Shown: positions 39,016 to 49,009, counted from the stretch's first letter. The stretch is 64,000 bases of DNA from Phocaeicola dorei (GCF_013009555.1 NZ_CP046176.1:1643501-1707500), one strand, 5' to 3'. Numbers and translations are program-made. Notes: a model not told the origin generated them from the letters alone.

Positions 39016-40812
39016 TTACTTCTTCTTGTTTTCCAACTGTTCTTTCAAAGCAGCCAAAGCATCGATATCACCTAAAGTGGTAGAAGCTGCCTGATTTTGG
39101 ATAGCAGGAGCGTCTTCTCTCTTAGTTGTTTTCTTTACATTAGAAGCTGCTTTCTTTTCAGCTCTTTCTTCTGCCTTGGCAGCATCTTCGAAAATGCGGC
39201 TGTGAGACAGAATGATTCTCTTGGCATCCTTGTTGAATTCAATTACTTTGAATGACAGTTTTTCATCCAATTGGGCTTGAGAGCCATCTTCTTTTACCAG
39301 GTGTTTCGGAGTTGCAAAACCTTCTACACCATAAGGAAGAGCTACTACAGCACCCTTATCCAACATTTCGATGATAGTACCTTCGTGTACAGAACCTACA
39401 GTAAATACAGTTTCGAATACATCCCAAGGATTTTCTTCCAACTGTTTGTGACCAAGGCTCAAGCGACGGTTTTCTTTGTCGATTTCCAATACTTGAACTT
39501 CGATATCTGCACCGATCTGAGTGAATTCAGAAGGATGTTTTACTTTCTTAGTCCAAGACAGGTCAGAGATGTGGATCAATCCGTCTACACCTTCTTCGAT
39601 TTCCACGAATACACCGAAGTTAGTGAAGTTACGAACTTTTGCAGTGTGCTTGGAACCTACAGGATACTTTTCTTCGATAGTTTCCCATGGATCTTGTTTC
39701 AACTGTTTGATACCCAAAGACATCTTACGTTCGTCACGGTCAAGAGTCAGGATAACAGCTTCTACTTCGTCACCTACCTTCATGAAGTCCTGAGCAGAAC
39801 GCAAGTGCTGTGACCAAGACATTTCAGATACGTGAATCAAACCTTCTACGCCCGGAGCAATTTCGATGAATGCACCGTAGTCAGCCATAACGACTACTTT
39901 ACCTTTCACTTTGTCACCTACCTGCAAGTTAGCATCCAAAGCATCCCATGGGTGCGGAGTCAGTTGTTTCAAACCAAGAGCAATACGTTTCTTTTCGTCA
40001 TCGAAATCAAGGATAACTACGTTCAACTTCTGATCCAGTTCAACTACTTCTTTCGGATCGCTTACACGCCCCCAAGACAGGTCAGTGATATGAATCAAAC
40101 CATCTACACCACCAAGGTCGATGAATACTCCGTATGATGTGATATTTTTAACAGTACCTTCCAGTACTTGTCCTTTTTCAAGTTTACCGATGATTTCTTT
40201 CTTCTGCTGTTCAAGTTCAGCTTCGATAAGAGCTTTGTGAGAAACAACAACGTTTTTGAATTCCTGGTTGATTTTAACCACTTTGAATTCCATTGTCTTA
40301 CCTACAAATACATCGTAGTCGCGGATAGGTTTCACATCAATTTGAGAACCCGGCAAGAATGCTTCGATACCGAATACGTCCACAATCATACCACCCTTAG
40401 TGCGGCATTTGATGTAACCCTTAATAATTTCTTCATTTTCAAGAGCAGCGTTTACGCGGTCCCAAGAACGAGTAGCACGTGCTTTTTTGTGTGACAGAAT
40501 TAACTGTCCTTTCTTATCTTCCTGATTTTCAATGTATACTTCTACAGTATCACCTATTTTCAAATCTGGATTGTAACGGAATTCATTCAAAGGAATGATA
40601 CCGTCTGATTTGTAGCCGATATTGACAACTACTTCGCGTTTGTTCATTGCAATAACAGTACCGTCTACAACCTCGCGGTCGTTTACTTTGTTCAGCGTAC
40701 CGTCATAAGCTTTTTCAAGATCTTCGTGGCTCATGCTGGTTACAGCTTCGCCGTTTTCATAAGCATCCCAGTTGAAATCTTCAACAGGAGTGATGTTTTT
40801 TAAATTTTCCAT
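39016..40812 (-). CDS. rpsA: 30S ribosomal protein S1
   Basis: This 598-residue protein carries six S1 RNA-binding repeats, the clearest at about residues 215-285, 300-372, 385-460 and 475-545 (repeating motif GVFIDLGGVDGLIHITDLSW and related). It helps mRNA bind the 30S subunit. The lysine-rich C-terminal tail (AKAEERAEKKAASNVKKTTK) is Bacteroidetes-like. It stands as a single-gene unit with a clear promoter and terminator. Confidence 0.97.
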   Translation of the reverse strand: MENLKNITPVEDFNWDAYENGEAVTSMSHEDLEKAYDGTLNKVNDREVVDGTVIAMNKREVVVNIGYKSDGIIPLNEFRYNPDLKIGDTVEVYIENQEDKKGQLILSHKKARATRSWDRVNAALENEEIIKGYIKCRTKGGMIVDVFGIEAFLPGSQIDVKPIRDYDVFVGKTMEFKVVKINQEFKNVVVSHKALIEAELEQQKKEIIGKLEKGQVLEGTVKNITSYGVFIDLGGVDGLIHITDLSWGRVSDPKEVVELDQKLNVVILDFDDEKKRIALGLKQLTPHPWDALDANLQVGDKVKGKVVVMADYGAFIEIAPGVEGLIHVSEMSWSQHLRSAQDFMKVGDEVEAVILTLDRDERKMSLGIKQLKQDPWETIEEKYPVGSKHTAKVRNFTNFGVFVEIEEGVDGLIHISDLSWTKKVKHPSEFTQIGADIEVQVLEIDKENRRLSLGHKQLEENPWDVFETVFTVGSVHEGTIIEMLDKGAVVALPYGVEGFATPKHLVKEDGSQAQLDEKLSFKVIEFNKDAKRIILSHSRIFEDAAKAEERAEKKAASNVKKTTKREDAPAIQNQAASTTLGDIDALAALKEQLENKKK

Positions 40813-40878
40813 TAATAAAATTGTTAAAATTCTCAGTTAATTACGTTAGACATTATATTGTTTATCTAATTTCGGGCG

Positions 40879-40908
40879 CAAAGATACAACAAAATACTGA
40901 AACACAAA
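40879..40908 (-). promoter_or_regulatory. Promoter of rpsA
   Basis: On the minus strand TTTG (40908-40905), an 18-base spacer and TATCTTTG (40886-40879) match the Bacteroides promoter consensus closely. The leader to the rpsA start is about 60 bases. Confidence 0.65.
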
Positions 40909-41008
40909 CAAGTTTGCTGAAATTTCTTGCTGATTAAAATTTAAATGGGATATAATCGTTGTTTTTAATTTATGTTTGTACATTTGTAGAAATTTAACCT
41001 ATTAAAAT

Positions 41009-41332
41009 ATGGTAGCGTTCATTTTAGTTTGTTTCTACTTTTAGGTTTTTTATGGGAGATAAGAAAGAGGAAAAGTTTGGAAAAGGAGTTCGTTAAGAAG
41101 AAAAATAAGGTGTGTTCCGTGAAAGAATTTTCGGATACCATATTGTATAATGTGGATGCATATATAATTTGGGTTGATCGGAATTTTTTGGTTGAAAAGA
41201 CCAATTACTATAATTTGAATAATACTTCTGAAAGATAAGCGGAAAGTAATGTCCAGAGGCTTTAACGGTTATTTGTTCAAGCCTCTGAACAAAGAAGCTT
41301 TGTTTAATATGCTTCGCCAAATGGATATTTAA
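41009..41332 (+). pseudogene. Remnant of a hybrid sensor histidine kinase
   Basis: Two pieces of one kinase type remain. The 5' piece (to 41238) encodes a membrane helix then RKRKSLEKEFVKKK and a PAS-like start (DTILYNVDAYIIWVDRNF, then VEKTNYYNLNNTSE). An ATG at 41009 is shifted by one frame from it and stops after 11 codons. The 3' piece (41249-41332) encodes SRGFNGYLFKPLNKEALFNM and a stop, which reads as the end of a response-regulator receiver domain. The dimerisation and ATPase domains between them are gone. This is an internal deletion plus frameshift; it is not expected to be functional. Confidence 0.7.
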
Positions 41333-42030
41333 TCTTCCAAAGAGTAATCAATGGTGGTTACAACACGGATACGTTTGATGTAAGGAGTATTGGCATCACG
41401 ATCCTCGATACTGAATTGTCCCTGATAAGCTCTTTTTATCTTACCAAGTTCGCTGTCCGAGTCCTTGGCGAATTTAATAGCTGCCGCCCGTGCGTTTTTA
41501 GTTGCTTCCTCTATCATTTGAGGCTTGATGTCGTTTAAACCGGTATAGTCATATTGCACATTGTAACGATAATCTCCACCGGTAATAGCGATACCTTGCT
41601 TTAAGAGTTCGCTTTGTTCGCTGATCATCTTTCTCACCAGATCTACTTTAGTTGAAGTAACCGTGATGACAGAGGTCACATTATAGCGGAAGGGAACTGA
41701 ATTATTATTATAACGTTCAGCTTGCATGTCTATAATTTCCGGTGCATTGATACTGATTTCGTTTTCAGTGATTCCTTTCTGTTTCAAGAAGCCGACAATT
41801 GTTTGGTTGGTTGTATTTATTTTGTTATATAAGGTCGGGAGATCATTTCCCAGGTCTTTATACATTAAAGGCCAAGTTACTTTATTAGCTGGCACCTCCA
41901 TTTCTGCCAGACCTTTCACATTCACTACTCTGTCTTTACCAGAGAAAGTGTCCAATCCCTGTTTGATAAAATACCCCATCACCAACATGCCTATAGCAAG
42001 GATGACGGCTTCTTGTTTCCAACTTTTCAT
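41329..42030 (-). CDS. SIMPL-domain periplasmic protein
   Basis: This 233-residue protein has an N-terminal membrane anchor or signal (residues 6-22, QEAVILAIGMLVMGYF) and a SIMPL (DUF541) domain: VNVKGLAEMEVPANKVTWPL then DVEINAPE-like strands and a conserved C-terminal segment. SIMPL proteins are periplasmic or membrane-attached and of unclear function. It lies 3 bases after murQ and probably shares its transcript. Confidence 0.85.
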   Translation of the reverse strand: MKSWKQEAVILAIGMLVMGYFIKQGLDTFSGKDRVVNVKGLAEMEVPANKVTWPLMYKDLGNDLPTLYNKINTTNQTIVGFLKQKGITENEISINAPEIIDMQAERYNNNSVPFRYNVTSVITVTSTKVDLVRKMISEQSELLKQGIAITGGDYRYNVQYDYTGLNDIKPQMIEEATKNARAAAIKFAKDSDSELGKIKRAYQGQFSIEDRDANTPYIKRIRVVTTIDYSLED

Positions 42031-42033
42031 ACT

Positions 42034-42870
42034 TCAGTCGTTTTTAGTGATACAATTATTTGTTTTGTAAGCGTCAAATGCCTTTTTAACAGAGCCCTGT
42101 TCTTGCAGCAATTGTTTTGCTTCTGCTTTATTAATATGTAATTCGTCAATTAGCATTTGTACTCCTCGGTCTACTAGTTTTTGATTGCTGAGTTGCATGT
42201 TTACCATCCGGTTTCCTTTTACTCTGCCTAGTTTTATCATGACGGTGGTACTTATCATATTCAGTATCATTTTTTGCCCTGTGCCGCTCTTCATGCGCGA
42301 GCTGCCTGTGATAAATTCCGGACCGACTATCATTTCGATGGGTATATCTGCTACATTCGAGAGTGGAGAGTTTGGATTGCTGCTGATGCTTGCTGTTAAT
42401 ATTCCGTGTTCTCTCGCTTTTTGCAGCGCTCCTATAACATAAGGAGTTGTTCCCGATGCCGCTATGCCTATCAGGATGTCTTTATTTGTGATGTGATGCT
42501 TTTGTAGTTCCATCCAGCCTTTTTGACTATTATCTTCAGCACTTTCTACAGGATGTTTCAAAGCTTGTTCACCACCGGCTATAATACCTATGACACAGGT
42601 ATCAGGCATACCGAAAGTCGCTGGAATTTCAGAAGCGTCCAATACTCCTAGGCGTCCACTGGTTCCGGCTCCCAAATAGAATATGCGTCCTCCTTGATGC
42701 ATACGTTCTACTATTTCATTTACTAGTTTTTCAATTTGTGGTATGCAGGCATGAACAGCTGAGGCTACTTTCCGGTCTTCTTCGTTGATACCTTCCAGTA
42801 ACTCTCTGACGGATTTTTGTTCCAAATCCTCATGTATGGACGGTTGTTCGGTTATTTTTATAAAATTCAT
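42034..42870 (-). CDS. murQ: N-acetylmuramic acid 6-phosphate etherase
   Basis: This 278-residue SIS-domain enzyme cleaves the lactyl ether of MurNAc-6-phosphate to give GlcNAc-6-phosphate, in peptidoglycan recycling. The motif FYLGAGTSGRLGVLDASEIP and the block GPEFITGSSRMKSGTGQKM are diagnostic. Length fits the family, slightly shorter than E. coli. Its start overlaps the 3' end of the sugar kinase gene by four bases, so the two are coupled and probably act in sequence. Confidence 0.95.
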   Translation of the reverse strand: MNFIKITEQPSIHEDLEQKSVRELLEGINEEDRKVASAVHACIPQIEKLVNEIVERMHQGGRIFYLGAGTSGRLGVLDASEIPATFGMPDTCVIGIIAGGEQALKHPVESAEDNSQKGWMELQKHHITNKDILIGIAASGTTPYVIGALQKAREHGILTASISSNPNSPLSNVADIPIEMIVGPEFITGSSRMKSGTGQKMILNMISTTVMIKLGRVKGNRMVNMQLSNQKLVDRGVQMLIDELHINKAEAKQLLQEQGSVKKAFDAYKTNNCITKND

Positions 42871-43706
42871 ACTTCGAAATGATAATCCTTTAATCCTTCC
42901 AGTGGACTTTTTAAAACTTTTCCGATGGACACATTCAGTCTTAGAGCTGCTTCTTTTACTTCTTCTTGAAAGTAAAATGCAATAGAACCTGTAAAATGTA
43001 CAAGAATATCATGATATTCGTATTGCATTACATTACGGGTGAAGAAATCAGTGAAGCAGGAAATTAATAAATTCTGCATCTCTGGTCTATGCTTGTGGGC
43101 GAAAAGAAAAGGAGTCAGACCCGCCAGAAAGCGGTTGGCTAAGGGCTGTCGGTATACTTTATCTAAAATCAGTGCTGGGGTCAAATCGTATTCTTTAAGG
43201 AAATCTCGGCAAAGGTCATCGGGAAGTTGGTGTTTCAGGAAGTCACCTACCAGACGTTTCCCTAATACGGCTCCGCTACCTTCATCTCCTAAAATATACC
43301 CTAACGGAGAAATATTAGCTGTTATTTTTTCCCCGTCATAAAAACAAGAGTTGGATCCGGTTCCTAAAATACATGCAATCCCTGCCGTTTTACCACATAG
43401 GGCGTGGGCGGCACCTAACAAGTCACTTTCGACAAGGATATTTGCTTTGGGGAAGTTCTGCGCCAAAGCTGTTTTCACTATATTCGTTTTTTCGGGAATA
43501 CATCCTGCACCATAGAAATAAATAGTTGTAAATTCAGTGGTGTCTCCCAACTGGGGAGTTAGTGTGGAGGCAATCACTTCTTTTATTTCATCAACTGATT
43601 GGTGGAAGGGGTTGATACCTCCTGTTCGAACTGTCCTGCTGTTTGTCTTGGTGTTACCCAGACACCAGTCTGTTTTGGTAGAACCACTATCTGCTATTAC
43701 TATCAT
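42867..43706 (-). CDS. BadF/BadG/NagK-type sugar kinase (likely MurNAc/GlcNAc kinase)
   Basis: This 279-residue ASKHA kinase has the phosphate-1 loop ADSGSTKTDW (residues 4-13), the GTGSNS adenosine region and a GDEGSGAVLGKRL motif. It precedes murQ directly with overlapping ends. In Tannerella a kinase in the same position (MurK) phosphorylates MurNAc to feed MurQ. I infer the same role here; GlcNAc kinase is the alternative. No dedicated transporter gene adjoins it. The 248-base gap before it shows no gene. Confidence 0.85.
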   Translation of the reverse strand: MIVIADSGSTKTDWCLGNTKTNSRTVRTGGINPFHQSVDEIKEVIASTLTPQLGDTTEFTTIYFYGAGCIPEKTNIVKTALAQNFPKANILVESDLLGAAHALCGKTAGIACILGTGSNSCFYDGEKITANISPLGYILGDEGSGAVLGKRLVGDFLKHQLPDDLCRDFLKEYDLTPALILDKVYRQPLANRFLAGLTPFLFAHKHRPEMQNLLISCFTDFFTRNVMQYEYHDILVHFTGSIAFYFQEEVKEAALRLNVSIGKVLKSPLEGLKDYHFEV

Positions 43707-43954
43707 ATCGGATAATAAGATGATTATTAGTCTTACAAAAATAGTATAAATTTATCCGATATCCATTGTTTTCCGTATTTATTTGTCGGGCTCTTATATT
43801 ATTTTAGTAACTCTGTTTCTATATTTAATTTGATGTACAAATAGTTATAATTTTAGTCTGGTGTTCGATTTCTACCCAATTTTGACCAATTTTTCAATAA
43901 AGTGTATCTGTTTTGCTGCTATTTTTGTGTATTCGAATTTTTAGGTATGAAACT

Positions 43955-46900
43955 ATGAAACACAATTTATGCCGGACACTTCTGCTTTTTGCCGGAGTAT
44001 TCCTCTTTGCAACTATAGATGCACATTTTAAGACTACTCCTCAGTCACCTGTTCATATTACTGAAACCGACGAACTGGTTTATAAATCGTATCCTAACGG
44101 CGATCGGATACCTGATTTTTCTTTTTGTGGTTATCGCCAATCTGAGTATCCCATTCCTTGGGTGGATGCAAAAGTATATGTTCCTGTCGTGGATGGAGAT
44201 GCAACCGGTCTTATTCAGCAGGCATTGAATTATGTAGCCTCTCTTCCTATGGAACCGGATGGTTTCAGAGGTGCAGTTCAGTTAGCTCCCGGTAACTATG
44301 AATTGAAAGGTAAACTTTTGATGCGGGCTGACGGAGTGGTTCTCCGTGGTAGCGGATGCCATAAAAATGGAGGAACGGTTTTACGTGCATTGGGACCGAT
44401 GAAAGATGAATTGATTCGTGTTTTGGGTTATAATAATGCGAAAACGGAAGACACTATTCATATTGCCGGGCAGTATGTACCTGTAAATGCTACGGTTATT
44501 CCTTTGAAACAAACTGCAACATTGAAGGTGGGAGATAAAATACGCATTGTCCGTCCATCAACAGCCGGATGGCTTTCGGTGCTTGGTACGGATAGATTGG
44601 GCAATGAACAGGAATATAATTTCTCGAAATGGACTCCCGGTCGTCATGATATGGTGTGGGAGCGTACTGTGGTTGCTGTTACCTCTGAAAGTATTACCAT
44701 AGATGTACCATTGACCATGAGCCTTGATCCCAAGTATGGTGGTGGGTATATTTTACCTCTTTCATGGACTGGGAGGATTAATAATGTCGGAATAGAGAAT
44801 TTGTGTTGCGATTCTGAATATGATCATACTAATTTGAAAGATGAGAACCATCGTTGGCAGGCAATTACCTTCAATCATGTGAAAGATGGATGGGTACGAA
44901 GAGTGGAGGCTCATCATTTTGCAGGTTCGGCGGTAATGGTATTGGAGGGAGCGATGCAGGTGACTGTGGAGGATTGTAAATTTCTGTATCCCGTGTCCGA
45001 GATAGCCAACCATAGGCGTTATGCTTTTCATACTTTGGGACAACTAACTCTTTTTCAGCGTTGTTATTCTGAAGAGGGGTACCGTGATTTTACAGTTGGG
45101 GTTGCCGTACCTGGACCTAATGCTTTTGTACAATGTCATTCCGAACGGCCTTATAGTTTCAGTGGATCTACTGGTGGCTTCTCTAATGGTATTTTGATGG
45201 ATAAAATAACGGTGTCAGGAGGAATTATTCAATTGGGTTATCGGGATATGGCAGATCAGGGAGCCGGTTGGGTGGCGGCTAACTCTATGTGCTGGCAGGG
45301 ACGAGCTTCACAGACTCATTGTGTTACTCCTCCTACAGCTCATAATTGGGCTTATGGAATGTGGACGCAACCTTTTGGTAATGGCCATTATGAATTGTCG
45401 CATACTTTTGTCAAGCCGGAAAGTTTTTTTTATGCTCAACTGGCGGCTCGTATGGATAAATCTTCAATGGAAGAAAAGAAAATATTTGTGTACACTACTG
45501 GTGAAACTACGAAGCCAACTCCCGAGTACGCTCATTGGATGTCTGTACAGTCATTAAAACCGGATATGCGAATGGATGTATGGATAGACAGTATGATAGT
45601 GAAATATCCTTTGGAGATAACCCAGAATAATGCTCCTCTTTTAAACGAAGTGAACTGGCGGCCTGAAAAAGAGAAGCATGTGGTCATGACAGAACCTTTA
45701 CAAGTGAAAAATGGCTGGATTGTGCGGGGAAATCATATTCTCATTAACGGAACTTATTTTCGCAAGAATATTCCCGGTACTACAGGATGGCAGGGCAAAG
45801 GATCACTCAGTCAGTTTGTTCCGGGACGCACCGGTACGGGATATACCGAAGAGCCAGATAGTGTTGCGCAAGTATTATTGCTTTCGGGAGCACATGTGCT
45901 TCATCATCGTACAGGATTGTGGTATGAGCGTCGTCGTAATGATCATGAGCGGAATATGCATGCTGATGCTGAAGTTTGGGCTCCTTTTAATGAAATGCCT
46001 TATAGCCGTAGCGGGCAGGGGGAAGCTCAGGATCGCTTAAGCAAATATGATCTGAATAAATTCAATCCTTGGTATTGGAATCGTTTGAAGCGATTTGTAG
46101 ATGTGGCGGATCGAGACGGACTGGTTTTGTTACATGATCATTATAACCAGCACAATATCATAGAAGAAGGAGCACACTGGTGTGATTATCCTTGGCGCTC
46201 TGCTAATAATATAAATCAGTTGGGATTTGCGGAAAAGACTGTTTTTTCGGGGGACAAGAGAGTGTATATGGCAGAACAGTTCTATGATATTACTCGTCCG
46301 GTTATCCGTGAATATCACAGTAAATTTATTCGTCAGAGTGTAAATGTGTTCCATGACAATAATGGTGTGGTACATAGCATTGGATTGGAATATACCGGAC
46401 CATTGAATTTTATGAACTTTTGGTTGGAAGAGGTCAATGCGTGTGATAACCATCAGTTAGTGGCGTTGACAGCAACAAAAGATGTGCAGGATTCTGTCTT
46501 GAAAGATAAAAAACATACTTTAATGGTTGATGTGATTGATATCCGTCAGTGGCATTATCGCGCAGATGGAACTTTATACGAACCTCAGGGAGGGGTAAGT
46601 CTGGCTCTTCGCCAGCATGCGCGACTGATTGATCCGGGCACGGTATCTTGTGCCAGTGTTTATCGTGCGGTACGTGAATATCGCTGTAAGTATCCTGATA
46701 AAGCTGTGGTTTATAATGGTAGTACAATTAGAGTTCCTCGTAATGCTATGAATTGGGCTATATTTATGGCGGGTGGCTCTTTTGCCAAAATTCCGCCGAT
46801 TGATGAATTACCGGTTTATGAGAAGGCTTCTTCTTTTTCTCCTATAGATAGACAGACCGATATGGATACTCAGTGGGTAATGGGGGCTGTCGGAAAGGGA

Positions 46901-47086
46901 TACCTTGGGTACTGTGTGAAGAATGAGATTAATTTGGATTTGATGGGAGATAGAGAAACGTATAAAGTCTTTTGGATTGATCCGGATAAAGGAACGGTTA
47001 TAAAAGAAGATGGTAGCGTGAGAGGAGGTGGAAAAGTAATTTTAAAGGCTCCTGCTGAAAGTTCTATTTGTTTTTTACAATTGTGA
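43955..47086 (+). CDS. Large secreted beta-helix protein (DUF4955-like)
   Basis: This 1043-residue secreted protein has a signal peptide (LLLFAGVFLFATIDA). The N-terminal half (about 60-420) carries right-handed beta-helix features, such as GAVQLAPGNYELKGKLLMRA and the repeated short strands of a pectate-lyase-like fold. The C-terminal half (about 560-1043) contains the DUF4955-type region (LVLLHDHYNQHNIIEEGAHW, then RAPRNAMN-like stretches). That suggests binding or cleavage of an acidic polysaccharide, inferred only. The start at 43955 is preferred to the TTG at 43913 because the signal peptide begins there. No susCD pair adjoins it. Confidence 0.8.
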   Translation: MKHNLCRTLLLFAGVFLFATIDAHFKTTPQSPVHITETDELVYKSYPNGDRIPDFSFCGYRQSEYPIPWVDAKVYVPVVDGDATGLIQQALNYVASLPMEPDGFRGAVQLAPGNYELKGKLLMRADGVVLRGSGCHKNGGTVLRALGPMKDELIRVLGYNNAKTEDTIHIAGQYVPVNATVIPLKQTATLKVGDKIRIVRPSTAGWLSVLGTDRLGNEQEYNFSKWTPGRHDMVWERTVVAVTSESITIDVPLTMSLDPKYGGGYILPLSWTGRINNVGIENLCCDSEYDHTNLKDENHRWQAITFNHVKDGWVRRVEAHHFAGSAVMVLEGAMQVTVEDCKFLYPVSEIANHRRYAFHTLGQLTLFQRCYSEEGYRDFTVGVAVPGPNAFVQCHSERPYSFSGSTGGFSNGILMDKITVSGGIIQLGYRDMADQGAGWVAANSMCWQGRASQTHCVTPPTAHNWAYGMWTQPFGNGHYELSHTFVKPESFFYAQLAARMDKSSMEEKKIFVYTTGETTKPTPEYAHWMSVQSLKPDMRMDVWIDSMIVKYPLEITQNNAPLLNEVNWRPEKEKHVVMTEPLQVKNGWIVRGNHILINGTYFRKNIPGTTGWQGKGSLSQFVPGRTGTGYTEEPDSVAQVLLLSGAHVLHHRTGLWYERRRNDHERNMHADAEVWAPFNEMPYSRSGQGEAQDRLSKYDLNKFNPWYWNRLKRFVDVADRDGLVLLHDHYNQHNIIEEGAHWCDYPWRSANNINQLGFAEKTVFSGDKRVYMAEQFYDITRPVIREYHSKFIRQSVNVFHDNNGVVHSIGLEYTGPLNFMNFWLEEVNACDNHQLVALTATKDVQDSVLKDKKHTLMVDVIDIRQWHYRADGTLYEPQGGVSLALRQHARLIDPGTVSCASVYRAVREYRCKYPDKAVVYNGSTIRVPRNAMNWAIFMAGGSFAKIPPIDELPVYEKASSFSPIDRQTDMDTQWVMGAVGKGYLGYCVKNEINLDLMGDRETYKVFWIDPDKGTVIKEDGSVRGGGKVILKAPAESSICFLQL

Positions 47087-47115
47087 TTGCAAAGCTTTTG
47101 TAAAACTGTTGGTTG

Positions 47116-47152
47116 AGTAATAGGAACGGATTCCAATCTTGTTCCTATTACT
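47116..47152. terminator. Bidirectional terminator
   Basis: A perfect 12-bp stem (AGTAATAGGAAC, 47116-47127; complement 47141-47152) with a 13-base loop separates the converging beta-helix gene and the response-regulator gene. Confidence 0.8.
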
Positions 47153-47187
47153 TATAAGTTAGTGCTTTTTTATATAAACAGACTTTT

Positions 47188-47973
47188 TTAATAATTGAGC
47201 CAAAGCTTCATTGCAGCTATCTTTTCTCTGCTTACAGTAATTTTATCTTTAAATGGCGGTTTTACCTGTACTATTATTTTTCCTAAAAAATAGTTTTCTA
47301 TTTTCTGTATGGCATGTACACTAACCAATGTTTGCCGGTTGGTGCGGAAAAAAATATCTGGGTTTAGTTGTTCGGACAGTTTGTCGAGCGATAAATCTAT
47401 GATATGCTCTTTCCCTTCTTTTGTGACGGCAAAAGTAATTTTGTTTTCAGAATAGAAATAAGCTATATCTTCTACTTGCAAGGTATACAGCTTTTCGTCT
47501 CCTGATATCAGGAAGCGGGTACGGTATTTTTTTTCCGGATTACTTATATTTTTCAGTAAGTTCAGTAATTCATTGGATGAGCTCGATAGGTTGGCATTGC
47601 CATATCTGGCAGTTAATCTTTCAAACTTTTCGATGGCTTCGGCCAATCTTTCCCTGTTTATTGGCTTCAGCAGATAGTCTATGCTGTTTACAGTAAAAGC
47701 ACGTATGGCATATTCGTCGTAGGCGGTGGTAAAAATAATCATACTTTCCGGTTGGGTCTGTTCTATGAAAGTGAAAGAAATGCCGTCGGTCAGTTGGATA
47801 TCTAGAAAGATTATATCCGGGTGTGGATGCTCCTGGAACCATTTTACAGATCCCTCTACGCTGCCGGGTAATACAACTATCTCCCAGTCTGGCCTTAATC
47901 CTGACAACATTTTATGTAGCAGGCGTCCTGCAGGAATTTCATCTTCTATAATAGCGGCTTTTATCTTATTCAT
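47188..47973 (-). CDS. LytTR-family response regulator
   Basis: This 261-residue regulator has a receiver domain with phospho-acceptor D58 (PDIIFLDIQLTDG) and a C-terminal LytTR DNA-binding domain (about residues 155-258, RTRFLISGDEKLYTLQVEDI and FFRTNRQTLVSVHAI). It overlaps the kinase gene by eight bases, so the two form a two-component system of the LytS/LytR type. Target genes are unknown. Confidence 0.93.
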   Translation of the reverse strand: MNKIKAAIIEDEIPAGRLLHKMLSGLRPDWEIVVLPGSVEGSVKWFQEHPHPDIIFLDIQLTDGISFTFIEQTQPESMIIFTTAYDEYAIRAFTVNSIDYLLKPINRERLAEAIEKFERLTARYGNANLSSSSNELLNLLKNISNPEKKYRTRFLISGDEKLYTLQVEDIAYFYSENKITFAVTKEGKEHIIDLSLDKLSEQLNPDIFFRTNRQTLVSVHAIQKIENYFLGKIIVQVKPPFKDKITVSREKIAAMKLWLNY

Positions 47974-49009
47974 TCAGCAAAGGTATTTTAACGGTGAAAT
48001 ATTCAGAATCGTCAATAATTGTGATATGCAAGTTGCAAATCAGCAGATAGCGGGCAGATAAGTTCTTCAGTCCCATTCCTGATTTTGCAACATTCTTTTT
48101 TAATTTGATCTTGTTTCTTACGGAAAGAGTTTGATCTTTGTCAGAATAATCCAAATGGATGACCATTGGATTTTCCATATTGATGATGTTATGTTTTATC
48201 ACATTTTCGATAAGCAACTGTAGAGTTAATGAAGGAATCTTCTTGTTCAATAACGTGGGGGGTATTTTGTTTTCCAGTTGAATACATTTTCCCAGACGCA
48301 CTTGATGCAGATAGATATATGAATCCAGAAATTCCAGTTCATTACGTAAAGTAACAAGTCCTTGTTCCTGACTTTTTAGGATATAACGATAAACATCCGA
48401 TAGCTTTTGTGTAAAAACTACTGCGTTTTCCGGATTGTATTCTATTTCGGATATTAAAGTATTCAAACTATTGAACAGGAAATGTGGATTTAATTGATTT
48501 TGTAAAGCCGTGTATTGTGCTTTGATGGAACTTTCTTCCAGTTTCATTGTTTTTTCATGCAGAATAACCAGCTGCCTGTAAAAAGCGTTCATGATACTTA
48601 GGCTCACAATCACAATTTCTACCAACCATATAATCATGATCAAGCGCAGGCCCGGACTGCTTAGTACAAATGGGAAGGGCAGTTCCAGCAATACTTTACA
48701 GATGGTCAGAGTAGCGTAATTCATGAAGAAAAGAATAGCTGCAATCAAAATGCAATTGATGATCAGTTTGTTTCTCTTCTTGATAAAGAATAGATAGCTT
48801 TTTTTCAGCCATCGGTTGATGAATATCAGACTAAAGCCTACCAGATTGAATATGAATACCACAGAAATAAATCCCAGAAAGGAGATTAATATTTTCTGAT
48901 GTTGAGGCGTAAGGTCGGTATATAGTACCAGCGAAAGGTATGAGAAACATGCCAGACCTGAAAACAGGAAAAAGTTGAAGAATTGATTGTATTTATTTTG
49001 CATAGCCAT
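47966..49009 (-). CDS. LytS-type sensor histidine kinase
   Basis: This 347-residue kinase has four membrane helices (about residues 12-32, 40-65, 82-110, 122-142), a short coiled linker and the His-kinase domain with phospho-acceptor H176 in LQNQLNPHFLFNSL. The HATPase part has LLIENVIKHNI and GMGLKNLSARY. It has no visible extracytoplasmic sensor domain. It pairs with the overlapping LytTR regulator. Confidence 0.92.
   Translation of the reverse strand: MAMQNKYNQFFNFFLFSGLACFSYLSLVLYTDLTPQHQKILISFLGFISVVFIFNLVGFSLIFINRWLKKSYLFFIKKRNKLIINCILIAAILFFMNYATLTICKVLLELPFPFVLSSPGLRLIMIIWLVEIVIVSLSIMNAFYRQLVILHEKTMKLEESSIKAQYTALQNQLNPHFLFNSLNTLISEIEYNPENAVVFTQKLSDVYRYILKSQEQGLVTLRNELEFLDSYIYLHQVRLGKCIQLENKIPPTLLNKKIPSLTLQLLIENVIKHNIINMENPMVIHLDYSDKDQTLSVRNKIKLKKNVAKSGMGLKNLSARYLLICNLHITIIDDSEYFTVKIPLLNE

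Noticed and set aside
41029..41238. A free-standing 69-residue protein
   Set aside because: It starts at TTG inside a frame-shifted kinase remnant and reads as the broken 5' part of a hybrid kinase.
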